DNA of 64,000 nucleotides from Marinobacter sp. (lineage in GTDB: Bacteria; Pseudomonadota; Gammaproteobacteria; Pseudomonadales; Oleiphilaceae): NCBI GenBank assembly GCA_022565395.1, contig JAIUMV010000018.1:1-64000 (forward strand), written 5' to 3'. The notes beneath the pieces were generated by a model, which did not search any database, was not told the origin of the DNA, and worked only from the letters and a program-made list of their open reading frames with translations. The stretch's first letter is position 1, and every line of letters begins with the position of its first letter. Shown here one piece after another: positions 42,497-52,263 of this stretch. The position numbers and the translations under genes are program-made.

Positions 42497-42525
42497 AAAA
42501 ACGCCGCTAATCAGCGGCGTTTTTT
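42495..42525. terminator. Bidirectional terminator between crc and rph
   Basis: Seven As, ACGCCGCT (42501-42508), loop AATC, AGCGGCGT (42513-42520), then T-run. The As overlap the crc TAA stop. It can serve convergent rph on the minus strand. Confidence 0.93.
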
Positions 42526-42536
42526 ATCGGGCGCAA

Positions 42537-43253
42537 TCAGTTGTTCAGTGCAGCCTGTTGCAGCTCGAACAGCTCGCGAATGCCTTTTTCTGCCAGTGCC
42601 AGCATGCCGTCCAGTTCAGTCCGCGCAAAAGGCGCGCCCTCAGCGGTGCCCTGTACTTCGATAAAACCGCCCTGGTCCGTCATGATCACATTCATGTCGG
42701 TTTCGGCAGCGGCGTCTTCCGGGTAATCCAGGTCCAGCACCGGTGTGCCTTCATAGATGCCCACAGAAATGGCGCCCACCATCTGTATCAGCGGCGAGCG
42801 CTTGATACGACCTTCTTTTACCAGCACATTGAGAGCGTCTACTAGCGCCACGCAGCCCCCGGTGATAGAGGCGGTACGTGTGCCGCCATCAGCCTGGATA
42901 ACATCGCAGTCAATGGTGATGCTGTGTTCGCCCAGCGCTTTGAGATCCACCGCAGCGCGCAGTGAGCGCCCGATTAAACGCTGGATTTCCACCGTGCGGC
43001 CCTGTTGCTTGCCTTTGGCTGCCTCGCGCATCATACGGCTGCCGGTCGAGCGGGGTAACATGCCGTATTCGGCAGTAATCCAGCCCTGTCCCGAGCCCTT
43101 CAGAAACGGCGGTACGCGGTTCTCAACAGAAGCGGTGCAGATGACCTTGGTGTCGCCAAACTCAACCAGTACCGAGCCTTCGGCGTGACGGGTGTAATGG
43201 CGGGTGATTTTTACATCGCGGAGCTGGTCGGTAGCACGGCCACTGGGTCGCAT
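42537..43253 (-). CDS. rph: Ribonuclease PH
   Basis: The 238-residue phosphorolytic 3'-5' exonuclease trims tRNA and rRNA ends. Seen: [57 protein letters not shown], and [20 protein letters not shown] with catalytic Asp. Length is complete, unlike the truncated rph of E. coli K-12. It is divergent from yicC. Confidence 0.97.
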   Translation of the reverse strand: MRPSGRATDQLRDVKITRHYTRHAEGSVLVEFGDTKVICTASVENRVPPFLKGSGQGWITAEYGMLPRSTGSRMMREAAKGKQQGRTVEIQRLIGRSLRAAVDLKALGEHSITIDCDVIQADGGTRTASITGGCVALVDALNVLVKEGRIKRSPLIQMVGAISVGIYEGTPVLDLDYPEDAAAETDMNVIMTDQGGFIEVQGTAEGAPFARTELDGMLALAEKGIRELFELQQAALNN

Positions 43254-43400
43254 AAAGAATCCTGTTGTTGCTGAATGGCGGGAAACGAGGGCAGGCAGTA
43301 TAGCACGGGTGCCCCCTCGTGGTTCCCCTGATACACTTGAGGGATAGCGCTGCCCTGAATTGACTCACCCGCAGGGCCAATACGGGAGGATACCTTGTCC

Positions 43401-44267
43401 ATGATCAGAAGTATGACCGCCTTCGCTCGCCAGGAGCAGCAGGGAGATTGGGGAGCACTGACCTGTGAGATTCGCACGGTCAATCATCGCTATCTGGAAC
43501 CTATCTTCCGGCTGCCCGACAGTTTGCGTGAGCTGGAAACGCCGTTCCGGGATCTGCTGCGTCAGCGCCTGGGGCGAGGCAAGGTAGAGGTTGGTATGAG
43601 GTTGCAGCTGAATGATCCCGGCCAGCAGCGTATTGAGGTCAACGCGGCCTTGGCGGAAACGCTTAATCATGCCGCCAACCAGATTAATCGCATCCTTGAT
43701 AATCCCGCCCATATTAACGCTCTGGATATTTTGCGCTGGCCGGGGGTGATGCAGGCCCCGGAGCAGGATCTTGATCCGGTCAAGCAGGCTGCCGAGCTTT
43801 TGTTCCGGCAAACCGTGGCGACCTTGCTGGAGGCACGGGAGCGGGAGGGCGAGCGCCTGCGGCCCCTGTTTGACGACCGGCTTGCGGCCATGGTGGAGCT
43901 GGCGGGCCGGGTACGGGCGCGGATGCCAGAGCTGCTTGAGCGCCAGGCCCAGACTCTGCGTGACCGTTTTGCCGCTGCCCGGGTGGAGCTGGAGCCTGAC
44001 CGTCTGGCTCAGGAAATGGTCATGCTGGCACAGAAAGCGGATGTGGCGGAGGAGCTGGACCGGCTGGATACCCATATTGCCGAAGTGCGCAACACCCTGG
44101 CGCAAAGTGAACCCATCGGGCGCCGCCTCGACTTTCTCATGCAGGAACTGAACCGCGAGGCCAATACCCTGAGCAGTAAGTCCATTGATGCTGAGGTGAC
44201 CCGTATTGCGGTGGACCTGAAAGTGCTGATCGAGCAGATGCGGGAGCAGGTGCAGAACCTTGAATGA
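43401..44267 (+). CDS. yicC: YicC-family endoribonuclease
   Basis: The 288-residue protein has IRSMTAFARQEQQGDWGALT, EIRTVNHRYLEPIFRLPDSL, and a C-terminal DUF1732 region ending in LSSKSIDAEVTRIAVDLKVL. E. coli YicC is reported to be an RNase affecting small RNAs. The in-frame TTG six bases upstream is closer to AGGA and could be the start, but the ATG matches E. coli YicC. Between rph and gmk as in Pseudomonas. Confidence 0.9.
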   Translation: MIRSMTAFARQEQQGDWGALTCEIRTVNHRYLEPIFRLPDSLRELETPFRDLLRQRLGRGKVEVGMRLQLNDPGQQRIEVNAALAETLNHAANQINRILDNPAHINALDILRWPGVMQAPEQDLDPVKQAAELLFRQTVATLLEAREREGERLRPLFDDRLAAMVELAGRVRARMPELLERQAQTLRDRFAAARVELEPDRLAQEMVMLAQKADVAEELDRLDTHIAEVRNTLAQSEPIGRRLDFLMQELNREANTLSSKSIDAEVTRIAVDLKVLIEQMREQVQNLE

Positions 44268-44981
<714 letters not shown>

Positions 44982-45013
44982 TGCCGCTACACGGGCGTAT
45001 ACATTCTGTGCAA

Positions 45014-45042
45014 TTGTCTTTAAACTACGCGGTCCGTATTTT
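45014..45042 (+). promoter_or_regulatory. Candidate promoter of rpoZ
   Basis: TTGTCT (45014-45019), 17-base spacer, TATTTT (45037-45042). It is in the 119-base gap before rpoZ and has sigma-70-like spacing. Confidence 0.5.
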
Positions 45043-45100
45043 GGCCTGCGCCTTTTGGGGGCAGGTGTCCATCTGAGTTATTGAGAGCGTCGGGGATACT

Positions 45101-45313
45101 ATGGCACGAGTCACCGTTGAAGATTGCCTGGAAAAGGTAGAAAACCGTTTTGAGCTGGTTATGCTGGCGTCCAAGCGGGCCCGTCAGCTGGCTACCAAGG
45201 GCCATGAGCCTCGGGTGCCGGAAGAGAACGACAAACCGACCGTTATTGCTTTGCGTGAGATCGCTGAAGACAAGATCACCCGCGACCTGCTGCAGGAAGA
45301 TGACGACGATTGA
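45101..45313 (+). CDS. rpoZ: RNA polymerase omega subunit
   Basis: The 70-residue protein has the omega signature [20 protein letters not shown] and [15 protein letters not shown], then an acidic end (LLQEDDDD). It helps assemble RNA polymerase and forms part of the ppGpp site. SpoT is next on the strand, after a terminator. Confidence 0.97.
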   Translation: MARVTVEDCLEKVENRFELVMLASKRARQLATKGHEPRVPEENDKPTVIALREIAEDKITRDLLQEDDDD

Positions 45314-45393
45314 GTCGTCATTTGCCCTGATGGGGCAAAAATAGCATTGAAATCTGCGCAGCCGGTTATATATGCTAGCTGCAGGATGATATA

Positions 45394-45425
45394 AAAACCC
45401 GGATGGACACATTCGGGTTTTTTTG
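45394..45425 (+). terminator. Terminator between rpoZ and spoT
   Basis: AAAACCCGGAT and ATTCGGGTTTT form a stem with one G·U pair and a GGACAC loop, followed by Ts. It ends about 34 bases before the chosen spoT start, so spoT may be read by read-through or a promoter inside rpoZ. Confidence 0.75.
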
Positions 45426-45458
45426 TCTGTTTCCTGTACGGCATCCAATGGAGGCGCA

Positions 45459-47615
45459 GTGTCCGAGGTACTGACGGTAGATGGGCTGGCGGATCAGCTC
45501 AGCAATTATCTGGATACGCCCCGCATCAACCAGGTGCGGCGTGCCTACTTTTATGCCGAGCAGGCCCACGAAGGTCAGAAACGCCGCAGTGGCGAACCTT
45601 ATGTGACGCATCCCCTGGCGGTGGCCTCCATTCTTGCTGAGCTGAGGCTTGACCACCAGAGCCTGATGGCCGCCATGCTGCATGATGTCATTGAAGACAC
45701 GGGTATTCCCAAGGATGCGCTGTCAGAACAGTTTGGTGACGAGGTGGCTGAGCTGGTGGACGGTGTCAGCAAGCTGACCCAGATTGAATTTCGCACCCGC
45801 GCCGAAGCCCAGGCAGAGAATTTCCAGAAGATGACCCTGGCCATGGCCAAGGATATCCGGGTGATTCTGGTGAAACTGGCGGACCGCCTGCACAATATGC
45901 GCACACTGGGGCCCTTGCCCTACGAAAAGCGCCAGCGCATTGCCAATGAAACCCTGGATATCTACGCCCCCATCGCCAACCGCCTCGGTATGCACAGTCT
46001 CTGTACCGAGCTGGAGGACCTGGGTTTCTCCTCCCTCTACCCCATGCGTTCGAAGTATATTTCCAAGGCGGTCGCCAAGCTGCGTGGCAGTCATCAGGAA
46101 ATCATCGAGGAAATCCGCGGCAAATTGCAGCAGAAGCTGGAGGATCGTGGGTTGCCGGGGCGCATTGTGGGCCGCGAAAAGCATCTGAACAGCATCTACA
46201 ACAAGATGAAGTTCCGGCAGAAGTCGTTCCATGAAATCATGGATGTCTATGCATTCCGCATCATCAGTGACACTGAGGATAACTGCTACCGTATTCTGGG
46301 GGCAGTGCACAGCATGTATAAGCCGCTGCCCGGGCGCTTCAAGGACTATATCGCCATGCCCAAGGCTAATGGCTATCAGTCCCTGCACACCACCCTGTTT
46401 GGTATGCATGTGAATATCGAAATCCAGATCCGCACCGAGGATATGGATCAGATTGCCAACAACGGTATTGCCGCCCACTGGATGTACAAGAGTGACCAGT
46501 CTTCACTGGTGGAAGTCAATCAGAAACGCATCGACCGCTGGGTCAAAGGCTTGATGGAGATGCGGGAGCGGGCTGACGATTCACTGGAGTTTATTGAACA
46601 CGTCAAAGTTGATCTGTTCCCGGATGAGATCTATGTGTTTACCCCGCGGGGCAAGATTCTCGAACTGCCGGCGGGTGCGACGCCGGTGGACTTTGCCTAT
46701 GCCATCCATACGGACATCGGCAATGCCTGTGTGGCGTGTCGCATCAACCGCAATCTGGGGTCCCTGAGCCAGCCGCTGCAAAGTGGCCAGACGGTGGAAA
46801 TCATTACCGCGCCCGGTGCCCGCCCCAACCCCGCCTGGTTAAGTTTTGTGGTGACCGGTAAGGCACGCAGCAGTATCCGTCACGCCCTTAAGTATCAACA
46901 GAAGGCCGAGTCCCTGGAGTTGGGCAAAGCACTGCTGAAGCGCAGCCTGAACGGCTTCGGCAAGAAGCTGGCGGAGCTCTCGGAAGGTCAGATCGAGGCG
47001 GTGGTCCGGCATAACCAGATGCCGAGCTTTGATGACCTGCTGAGCGAGATTGGTCTGGGTAACCGCATGGCGTATCTGGTGGCACGGCAGCTGGTGATGG
47101 GTGAAGACGTTACGACGCCGGCCGCTGATGGTGAGGTGGTGGAAGCGCCGGGGACCGATGCCAGCGGCCGTCATGCGGTGACTATCAGGGGTACTGAAGG
47201 GCTGCTGGTGAAGTTTGCATCCTGTTGCAAGCCCATTCCCGGCGATCCGGTGGTGGGCATTATGGACTCAGGCCGGGGCATGGTGATTCACAGCGATACC
47301 TGCCGCAAGATCCCTTCGGATGCTGCCATGAAAGGTCTGCTGACCCACCTCAAGTGGGCCAAGAATATCACTGATGAGTTCTCTGTTGAGTTGCGGGTGG
47401 AGCTGGAACGCCAGCGCGGTATCATTGCCGAGGTGGCTAATGCGGTGGCCATGGCGGATGGCAACATTGAGCGTATCAACGTGGAAGAACAGAATGCCAG
47501 GCTCAGCATTGTCAGCCTGGTGGTTCATGTTAACGGGCGCCGCCATCTGGCGCGGGTCATGCGCCGGATTCGCAATATCCGCGCAGCCACCCACATTACC
47601 CGGGTGCGCCACTGA
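45459..47615 (+). CDS. spoT: Bifunctional (p)ppGpp synthetase/hydrolase SpoT
   Basis: The 718-residue protein has an intact hydrolase HD domain (MAAMLHDVIEDTGIP near 61-75), the synthetase domain (GRFKDYIAMPKANGYQSLHT), a TGS domain (IYVFTPRGKILELPAGATPV) and a C-terminal ACT domain (SVELRVELERQRGIIAEVAN). I start at GTG 45459, four bases after GGAGG; the TTG at 45423 lies in the terminator T-run and is unlikely. Keeping both active sites means it can make and break the alarmone. Confidence 0.93.
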   Translation: MSEVLTVDGLADQLSNYLDTPRINQVRRAYFYAEQAHEGQKRRSGEPYVTHPLAVASILAELRLDHQSLMAAMLHDVIEDTGIPKDALSEQFGDEVAELVDGVSKLTQIEFRTRAEAQAENFQKMTLAMAKDIRVILVKLADRLHNMRTLGPLPYEKRQRIANETLDIYAPIANRLGMHSLCTELEDLGFSSLYPMRSKYISKAVAKLRGSHQEIIEEIRGKLQQKLEDRGLPGRIVGREKHLNSIYNKMKFRQKSFHEIMDVYAFRIISDTEDNCYRILGAVHSMYKPLPGRFKDYIAMPKANGYQSLHTTLFGMHVNIEIQIRTEDMDQIANNGIAAHWMYKSDQSSLVEVNQKRIDRWVKGLMEMRERADDSLEFIEHVKVDLFPDEIYVFTPRGKILELPAGATPVDFAYAIHTDIGNACVACRINRNLGSLSQPLQSGQTVEIITAPGARPNPAWLSFVVTGKARSSIRHALKYQQKAESLELGKALLKRSLNGFGKKLAELSEGQIEAVVRHNQMPSFDDLLSEIGLGNRMAYLVARQLVMGEDVTTPAADGEVVEAPGTDASGRHAVTIRGTEGLLVKFASCCKPIPGDPVVGIMDSGRGMVIHSDTCRKIPSDAAMKGLLTHLKWAKNITDEFSVELRVELERQRGIIAEVANAVAMADGNIERINVEEQNARLSIVSLVVHVNGRRHLARVMRRIRNIRAATHITRVRH

Positions 47616-47687
47616 GGCTGCACCGGGTTGACAGCTGCCTGCGGGCAACGTATCTATGCAGGTTTTGGTAAAGGAACCCTGAAGCTC

Positions 47688-48074
47688 ATGACCAATAAAT
47701 CCATTATCCAGACTGATAACGCACCGGCAGCCATTGGCACCTACTCCCAGGCCGTCAAGGCCGGCGATACCGTATATCTGTCCGGTCAGATCCCCCTGGA
47801 CCCGGCGACCATGGAGGTGGTGGGTGGTGACTTTACCGCTCAGACCAGACAGGTGTTTGATAACCTGAAAGCCGTTTGTGAAGCCGCTGGTGGTGGCTTG
47901 AAGGACATCGTCAAACTAAACATCTACCTCACCGACCTGGCCAACTTCGCCACCCTCAACACCATCATGGCGACCTACTTTCAGGAGCCTTATCCGGCTC
48001 GCGCCGCTATTGGTGTGGCTTCCCTGCCCAAGGGTGTCGGGGTAGAGATGGACGCCATTATGGTGCTTAGCTGA
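47688..48074 (+). CDS. ridA: RidA enamine/imine deaminase
   Basis: ATG 47688 gives 128 residues, the usual RidA size. Seen: [57 protein letters not shown], and [20 protein letters not shown] with the active-site Arg. It destroys reactive 2-aminoacrylate formed by PLP enzymes. It follows spoT by 72 bases, as in Pseudomonas. Confidence 0.96.
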   Translation: MTNKSIIQTDNAPAAIGTYSQAVKAGDTVYLSGQIPLDPATMEVVGGDFTAQTRQVFDNLKAVCEAAGGGLKDIVKLNIYLTDLANFATLNTIMATYFQEPYPARAAIGVASLPKGVGVEMDAIMVLS

Positions 48075-48093
48075 GCACAGGCGTCCTGGCGTC

Positions 48094-48969
48094 CTAGTGC
48101 CCTTGCTGGCGGGCGGCAATCATCGGCTGATAGCCTTCTCTATAGCTTGGGTACTGGAACACAAAACCGCTTGCCAGCACCCGGCTGTTATCGCAGCGCT
48201 TGCTGCCAGCGCGCCGCCCGGTGGGAGCGCCCGGCTCGGGTGGCTGGCAAGGCAGCTGGCCCGCAATCCATGTGCAGATCTCATCCAGCCGGACCGGCTC
48301 ACAGTCACTGCCGATGTAGCAGTCCGCCACCGGCTCGTCTCTGAGCGCTTTGGCTACCAGGTGCGCCACTAAGGCAGCCGCATCGTCCTCATGTATCCGG
48401 TTGGTGTAGGGGCCGGGACTGGGCGGGTTGATCTTGCCTGCAATCACCGAATCAAGAAAACGCTGCCTGCTGGGGCCATAAATGCCGCTGAAGCGAATAA
48501 CGGTGGCGGCCATACCGGCGGTCAGAGCCACCTGCTCGCCAGCCAGGATTTGTTGCCCGCTGTACTTTTCCGAACTGGCGGGGCTTTGCTCATTGATCAC
48601 GCTGTCATCGTCCTGGTGGTAAACCCCTGTGCTACTGATAAAAAACAGGTGCTTCGGCAGGGCTGGCAGGGCCGTCAGCAGGTTCTGCAGGCCCGTGACA
48701 TAGGCGTCCCGGTAGCCCTGTTCGTCATACTGCGCCGGGGTCAGGCAATAGATCACTATGTCCGCGGCCTGATTGTTCAGGGCCCTCTGCAAGCCTTCCG
48801 GGTCCAGCAGGTCAGCGGCAAGCCCCCGTACCCCTTCGGGCACCCTGTGCGCAGCCCGGCGTAGTCCGGTGACCTGGCCCTGCGCCAGCAGAGTGAGTGC
48901 GATTCGGCCGCCCAGTGCGCCGCAGCCGGCGAGCAGGATGTGAGGAGAACTGGAAGAGGTGATTGCCAT
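48094..48969 (-). CDS. NAD(P)-binding epimerase-like protein (YeeZ-type extended SDR)
   Basis: The 291-residue protein begins ILLAGCGALGGRIALTLLAQ, a Rossmann loop with GxGxxG, has FFISSTGVYHQDDDSVINEQ, and GIYGPSRQRFLDSVIAGK followed by RIHEDDAAALVAHLVAKAL. This matches the YeeZ group of atypical SDRs, for which a substrate is not established. ATG 48969 is chosen; AAGGA is 13 bases before it, and a TTG four codons earlier is too close to the SD. It is divergent from oxyR. Confidence 0.8.
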   Translation of the reverse strand: MAITSSSSPHILLAGCGALGGRIALTLLAQGQVTGLRRAAHRVPEGVRGLAADLLDPEGLQRALNNQAADIVIYCLTPAQYDEQGYRDAYVTGLQNLLTALPALPKHLFFISSTGVYHQDDDSVINEQSPASSEKYSGQQILAGEQVALTAGMAATVIRFSGIYGPSRQRFLDSVIAGKINPPSPGPYTNRIHEDDAAALVAHLVAKALRDEPVADCYIGSDCEPVRLDEICTWIAGQLPCQPPEPGAPTGRRAGSKRCDNSRVLASGFVFQYPSYREGYQPMIAARQQGH

Positions 48970-49029
48970 AGTCAATTTCAATCCTTATGCTTTGTATCAT
49001 TAAGCCAGACAGAGCCGGAGCCTGCCACC

Positions 49030-49986
49030 ATGACCCTGACGGAACTACGTTACATTGTCACCCTCGCTCGGGAAAAGCACTTTGGTCGTGCGGCGGAGCG
49101 CTGTCATGTCAGCCAGCCCACCCTCAGTGTGGCAGTCAAGAAGCTTGAGGAAGAGCTGGGGGTGCCCCTGTTTGAGCGCAGCAAGAGCAGTATCCGGGTC
49201 ACTGAAACCGGTAAGCAGATTGTTGAGCAAGCCCAGCGGGTGCTTGATCAGGTCGGGGTGATCAAGGACCTTGCCCAAAACGGCAAGGACCAGCTGAACT
49301 CCCCTCTCAAGGTGGGTGCCATCTACACCATCGGCCCTTACCTGTTCCCCCATCTGTTGCCGGAGTTGCGCCGCGCTGCGCCGGATATGCCCCTGTTCAT
49401 TGAAGAGAACTATACCGCGAACCTGCGCCAGAAGCTGCGTCATTCCGAACTGGATGCGATTCTGATTGCGCTGCCCTTTGAAGAACCGGAGGTGGTTACC
49501 CTGCCGCTCTACGATGAGCCCTTCGTGGTGCTGCTGCCGGCCGGCCACCCATTGACAGACAAGGCAGAGATTGAGCCTGAGGATATGGTGAGTGAGCAGT
49601 TGCTATTGCTGGGCCCTGGCCATTGCTTCCGCGATCAGGTGCTGGAATCCTGTCCGCCGCTGGTGGATGCGCTGGCCAGTCGTTCCACCGGCTCAGGACC
49701 TGCGCTGGTGACCGAGGGCAGCTCTCTGGAAACCATTCGCCACATGGTTGCGTCCGGCCTGGGCATCACAGTACTGCCCCTGTCGGCGGCCACCGCCATG
49801 CAGTACCGGGAAGACCTGCTGGTCACCCGCCCCTTTGCGCAACCGGTGCCCTATCGCACAGTGGCGCTGGCCTGGCGGGTGACCTTCCCGCGACCAAAAG
49901 CCATTGATGTACTGTCGCTGGCGGCCAACCAGTGCCGGGTGATGGAGAAAGCCGCGCGCAAGACGCCAGCCAAGGCAACAGCCTGA
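49030..49986 (+). CDS. oxyR: OxyR, peroxide-sensing LysR-type regulator
   Basis: The 318-residue protein has the LysR helix-turn-helix (LREKHFGRAAERCHVSQPTL-like start: LAREKHFGRAAERCHVSQPT, LSVAVKKLEEELGVPLFERS) and, in the sensor domain, the redox pair Cys199 and Cys208 in GHCFRDQVLESCPP. Counting codons from ATG 49030 puts the first cysteine exactly at 199, the E. coli number. It should activate catalase and peroxidase genes under hydrogen peroxide. RecG follows after four bases. Confidence 0.97.
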   Translation: MTLTELRYIVTLAREKHFGRAAERCHVSQPTLSVAVKKLEEELGVPLFERSKSSIRVTETGKQIVEQAQRVLDQVGVIKDLAQNGKDQLNSPLKVGAIYTIGPYLFPHLLPELRRAAPDMPLFIEENYTANLRQKLRHSELDAILIALPFEEPEVVTLPLYDEPFVVLLPAGHPLTDKAEIEPEDMVSEQLLLLGPGHCFRDQVLESCPPLVDALASRSTGSGPALVTEGSSLETIRHMVASGLGITVLPLSAATAMQYREDLLVTRPFAQPVPYRTVALAWRVTFPRPKAIDVLSLAANQCRVMEKAARKTPAKATA

Positions 49987-49990
49987 CGCT

Positions 49991-52072
49991 ATGCCAGCAC
50001 TGGAAGAGCTGGACGTCACCGTACTCAAAGGGGTTGGCGAGTCCCTCGCCGCCACCCTGACAAAGCTGGGGATTCACAACCTCCAGGACCTGCTGTTCCA
50101 TTTGCCCCACCGGTATGAGGACCGTACCCGGGTCATCCCCATCGGCAGCCTGCGGGTAGGTGATGTGGGCGTGGTGGAAGGTGAGGTAGTCAAAACCGAT
50201 GTGGTGATGGGGCGTCGTCGCAGCCTCCAGGTCACCCTGCGGGACAGCAGTGGTTTTCTGGTGCTGAGGTTTTTCCATTTCAGCGCAGCACAGAAGAGCC
50301 AGCTCAGTGAGGGGCGCCAGGTGCGCTGCTATGGCGAGGTTCGCCCCGGGCGCGCCGGGTTTGAGCTCTATCACCCGGAGTATCAGGTTGATCCGCCCGC
50401 CATGCCACCGCCGGGTGAGGCGACTTTAACGCCGATCTATCCCCTGACGGAAGGCATTCAGCAGCCCCGGGTTCGTAGCCTGTGCCGCCAGGCCCTGGCT
50501 TATCTTGCGCGCCACCCTATCCGTGAATGGCTGCCTGCTGGCCTGTTGGCGGACTATCAGTTACCCGGTATCAATGACGCCGTCGCGTTGGTACATGCAC
50601 CACCGGCAGATGCCCCCGTGCACCTGCTGATGTCAGGGCGGCACCCGGCTCAGCAGCGATTGGTGATGGAAGAGTTGCTGGCGCACCAACTCAGCCTGCT
50701 CAAGGTGCGGCAGCAAATCCAGCAGCGCGCGGCCCTGCCTTTGCTGACCCCTGGCCCCAATAGTCTGGTATCGGCCTTTCTGGAGCAGCTGCCTTTTCAG
50801 CTCACACAGGCGCAGCACCGGGTGGTGCAGGATGTCCGGCAGGACCTCAGTCAACCTGTGCCCATGCTGCGGCTGGTGCAGGGGGATGTTGGCTCCGGCA
50901 AAACCGTGGTGGCCGCCCTGGCGGCTTTGCAGGCAGTGAGTGCGGGGGCTCAGGTCGCCTTGATGGCGCCGACAGAGATACTGGCTGAACAGCATTACCA
51001 TAATTTTCAGGCTTGGCTGGAACCGCTGGGGGTTCGGGTGGCCTGGCTCGCGGGTAAGGTCAAGGGCAAGGCCCGGGAGGCAGTGCTGGCGCAGATTGCT
51101 GCCGGCGACGTTGCGGTGGTGATCGGCACTCACGCACTGTTTCAGGCGGATGTAGGTTTTGAGCGCCTGGCATTGGTGATTGTGGATGAACAACACCGCT
51201 TTGGCGTGCACCAGCGGCTGGCCCTGCGAGAAAAGGGCGTGGACGGCCAGTTTGCGCCCCACCAGCTGATCATGACCGCCACACCCATACCGAGAACCCT
51301 GGCTATGAGCGCCTACGCGGATCTGGATACCTCGGTGATTGATGAGTTACCGCCCGGTCGCAAGCCTATCGAGACCATTGTGTTGCCTGACAGCCGCCGC
51401 GAAGACATCGTTCAGCGGGTTCGCGAGGCGTGCCGGCAGGGCAAGCAGGCCTATTGGGTGTGCACCCTGATTGAAGAGTCAGAGGCCTTGCAGTGCCAGG
51501 CTGCGGAAGTCACCGCCACGGAGCTGCAGGTTCAGTTGCCGGACCTTAATATCGGCCTGGTCCACGGGCGCCTGAAAGCTACCGAGAAGGCGGCGGTAAT
51601 GGCCGCTTTCAAAGACGGCACCCTGGACCTGCTGGTGGCTACCACCGTTATTGAGGTGGGCGTGGATGTGCCCAACGCCTCGCTGATCATTATCGAGAAC
51701 CCTGAGCGTCTGGGTCTGGCGCAACTCCACCAGCTGCGAGGCCGGGTGGGGCGGGGGCATCAGGCCAGTTACTGTGTGCTGATGTATCACCCGCCCTTGT
51801 CGCAGAATGGCAAGGCCCGCCTGCAGGCGCTGAGAGAGAGTCAGGATGGTTTTTACATTGCCGAGAAGGATCTGGAGATTCGCGGCCCTGGTGAGGTGTT
51901 GGGTACCCGGCAAACGGGCCTTATGCAATTCCGCCTGGCGGATTTTGAGCGCGACAAGGGTTGGATCGAGGACGTCAGAGAGATCGCACCCAGGGTGATG
52001 TCTGAGCCGCGGGTGGTAGAGGCGTTGATCCGTCGTTGGCTAGGGGAGCGAATCCGCTACGGCGAAGTGTGA
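49991..52072 (+). CDS. recG: ATP-dependent DNA helicase RecG
   Basis: The 693-residue helicase has an OB-like wedge domain (VVEGEVVKTDVVMGRRRSLQ), Walker A LVQGDVGSGKTVVAALAALQ near 296-315, the DEQHRFG box, MTATPIPRTLAMSAYADLD, and the C-terminal QLRGRVGRGHQASYCVLMY region. It remodels stalled forks and Holliday junctions. Four bases separate it from oxyR, so the two are one transcription unit, as in pseudomonads. Confidence 0.97.
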   Translation: MPALEELDVTVLKGVGESLAATLTKLGIHNLQDLLFHLPHRYEDRTRVIPIGSLRVGDVGVVEGEVVKTDVVMGRRRSLQVTLRDSSGFLVLRFFHFSAAQKSQLSEGRQVRCYGEVRPGRAGFELYHPEYQVDPPAMPPPGEATLTPIYPLTEGIQQPRVRSLCRQALAYLARHPIREWLPAGLLADYQLPGINDAVALVHAPPADAPVHLLMSGRHPAQQRLVMEELLAHQLSLLKVRQQIQQRAALPLLTPGPNSLVSAFLEQLPFQLTQAQHRVVQDVRQDLSQPVPMLRLVQGDVGSGKTVVAALAALQAVSAGAQVALMAPTEILAEQHYHNFQAWLEPLGVRVAWLAGKVKGKAREAVLAQIAAGDVAVVIGTHALFQADVGFERLALVIVDEQHRFGVHQRLALREKGVDGQFAPHQLIMTATPIPRTLAMSAYADLDTSVIDELPPGRKPIETIVLPDSRREDIVQRVREACRQGKQAYWVCTLIEESEALQCQAAEVTATELQVQLPDLNIGLVHGRLKATEKAAVMAAFKDGTLDLLVATTVIEVGVDVPNASLIIIENPERLGLAQLHQLRGRVGRGHQASYCVLMYHPPLSQNGKARLQALRESQDGFYIAEKDLEIRGPGEVLGTRQTGLMQFRLADFERDKGWIEDVREIAPRVMSEPRVVEALIRRWLGERIRYGEV

Positions 52073-52263
52073 CGCTATCTGATAAACTTCGTTACACGTT
52101 TAAGCATAATCACCCAGCGCGGAAGCCCCGCATTGTCGGCGCGGGACAAGCATGTGGAAGGACTACCTGAAAGGTAGTGCGCAGCAATCAAAAACGCCGG
52201 GCACCTGCGGGTGGTTTTTCAACGGCTCACTGGTTTTTTGCATCGATAGCTCTCGGAGGATTT

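Noticed and set aside
45423..45458. TTG at 45423 as spoT start
   Set aside because: It lies in the T-run of the rpoZ terminator and has no Shine-Dalgarno. GTG 45459 is more likely.
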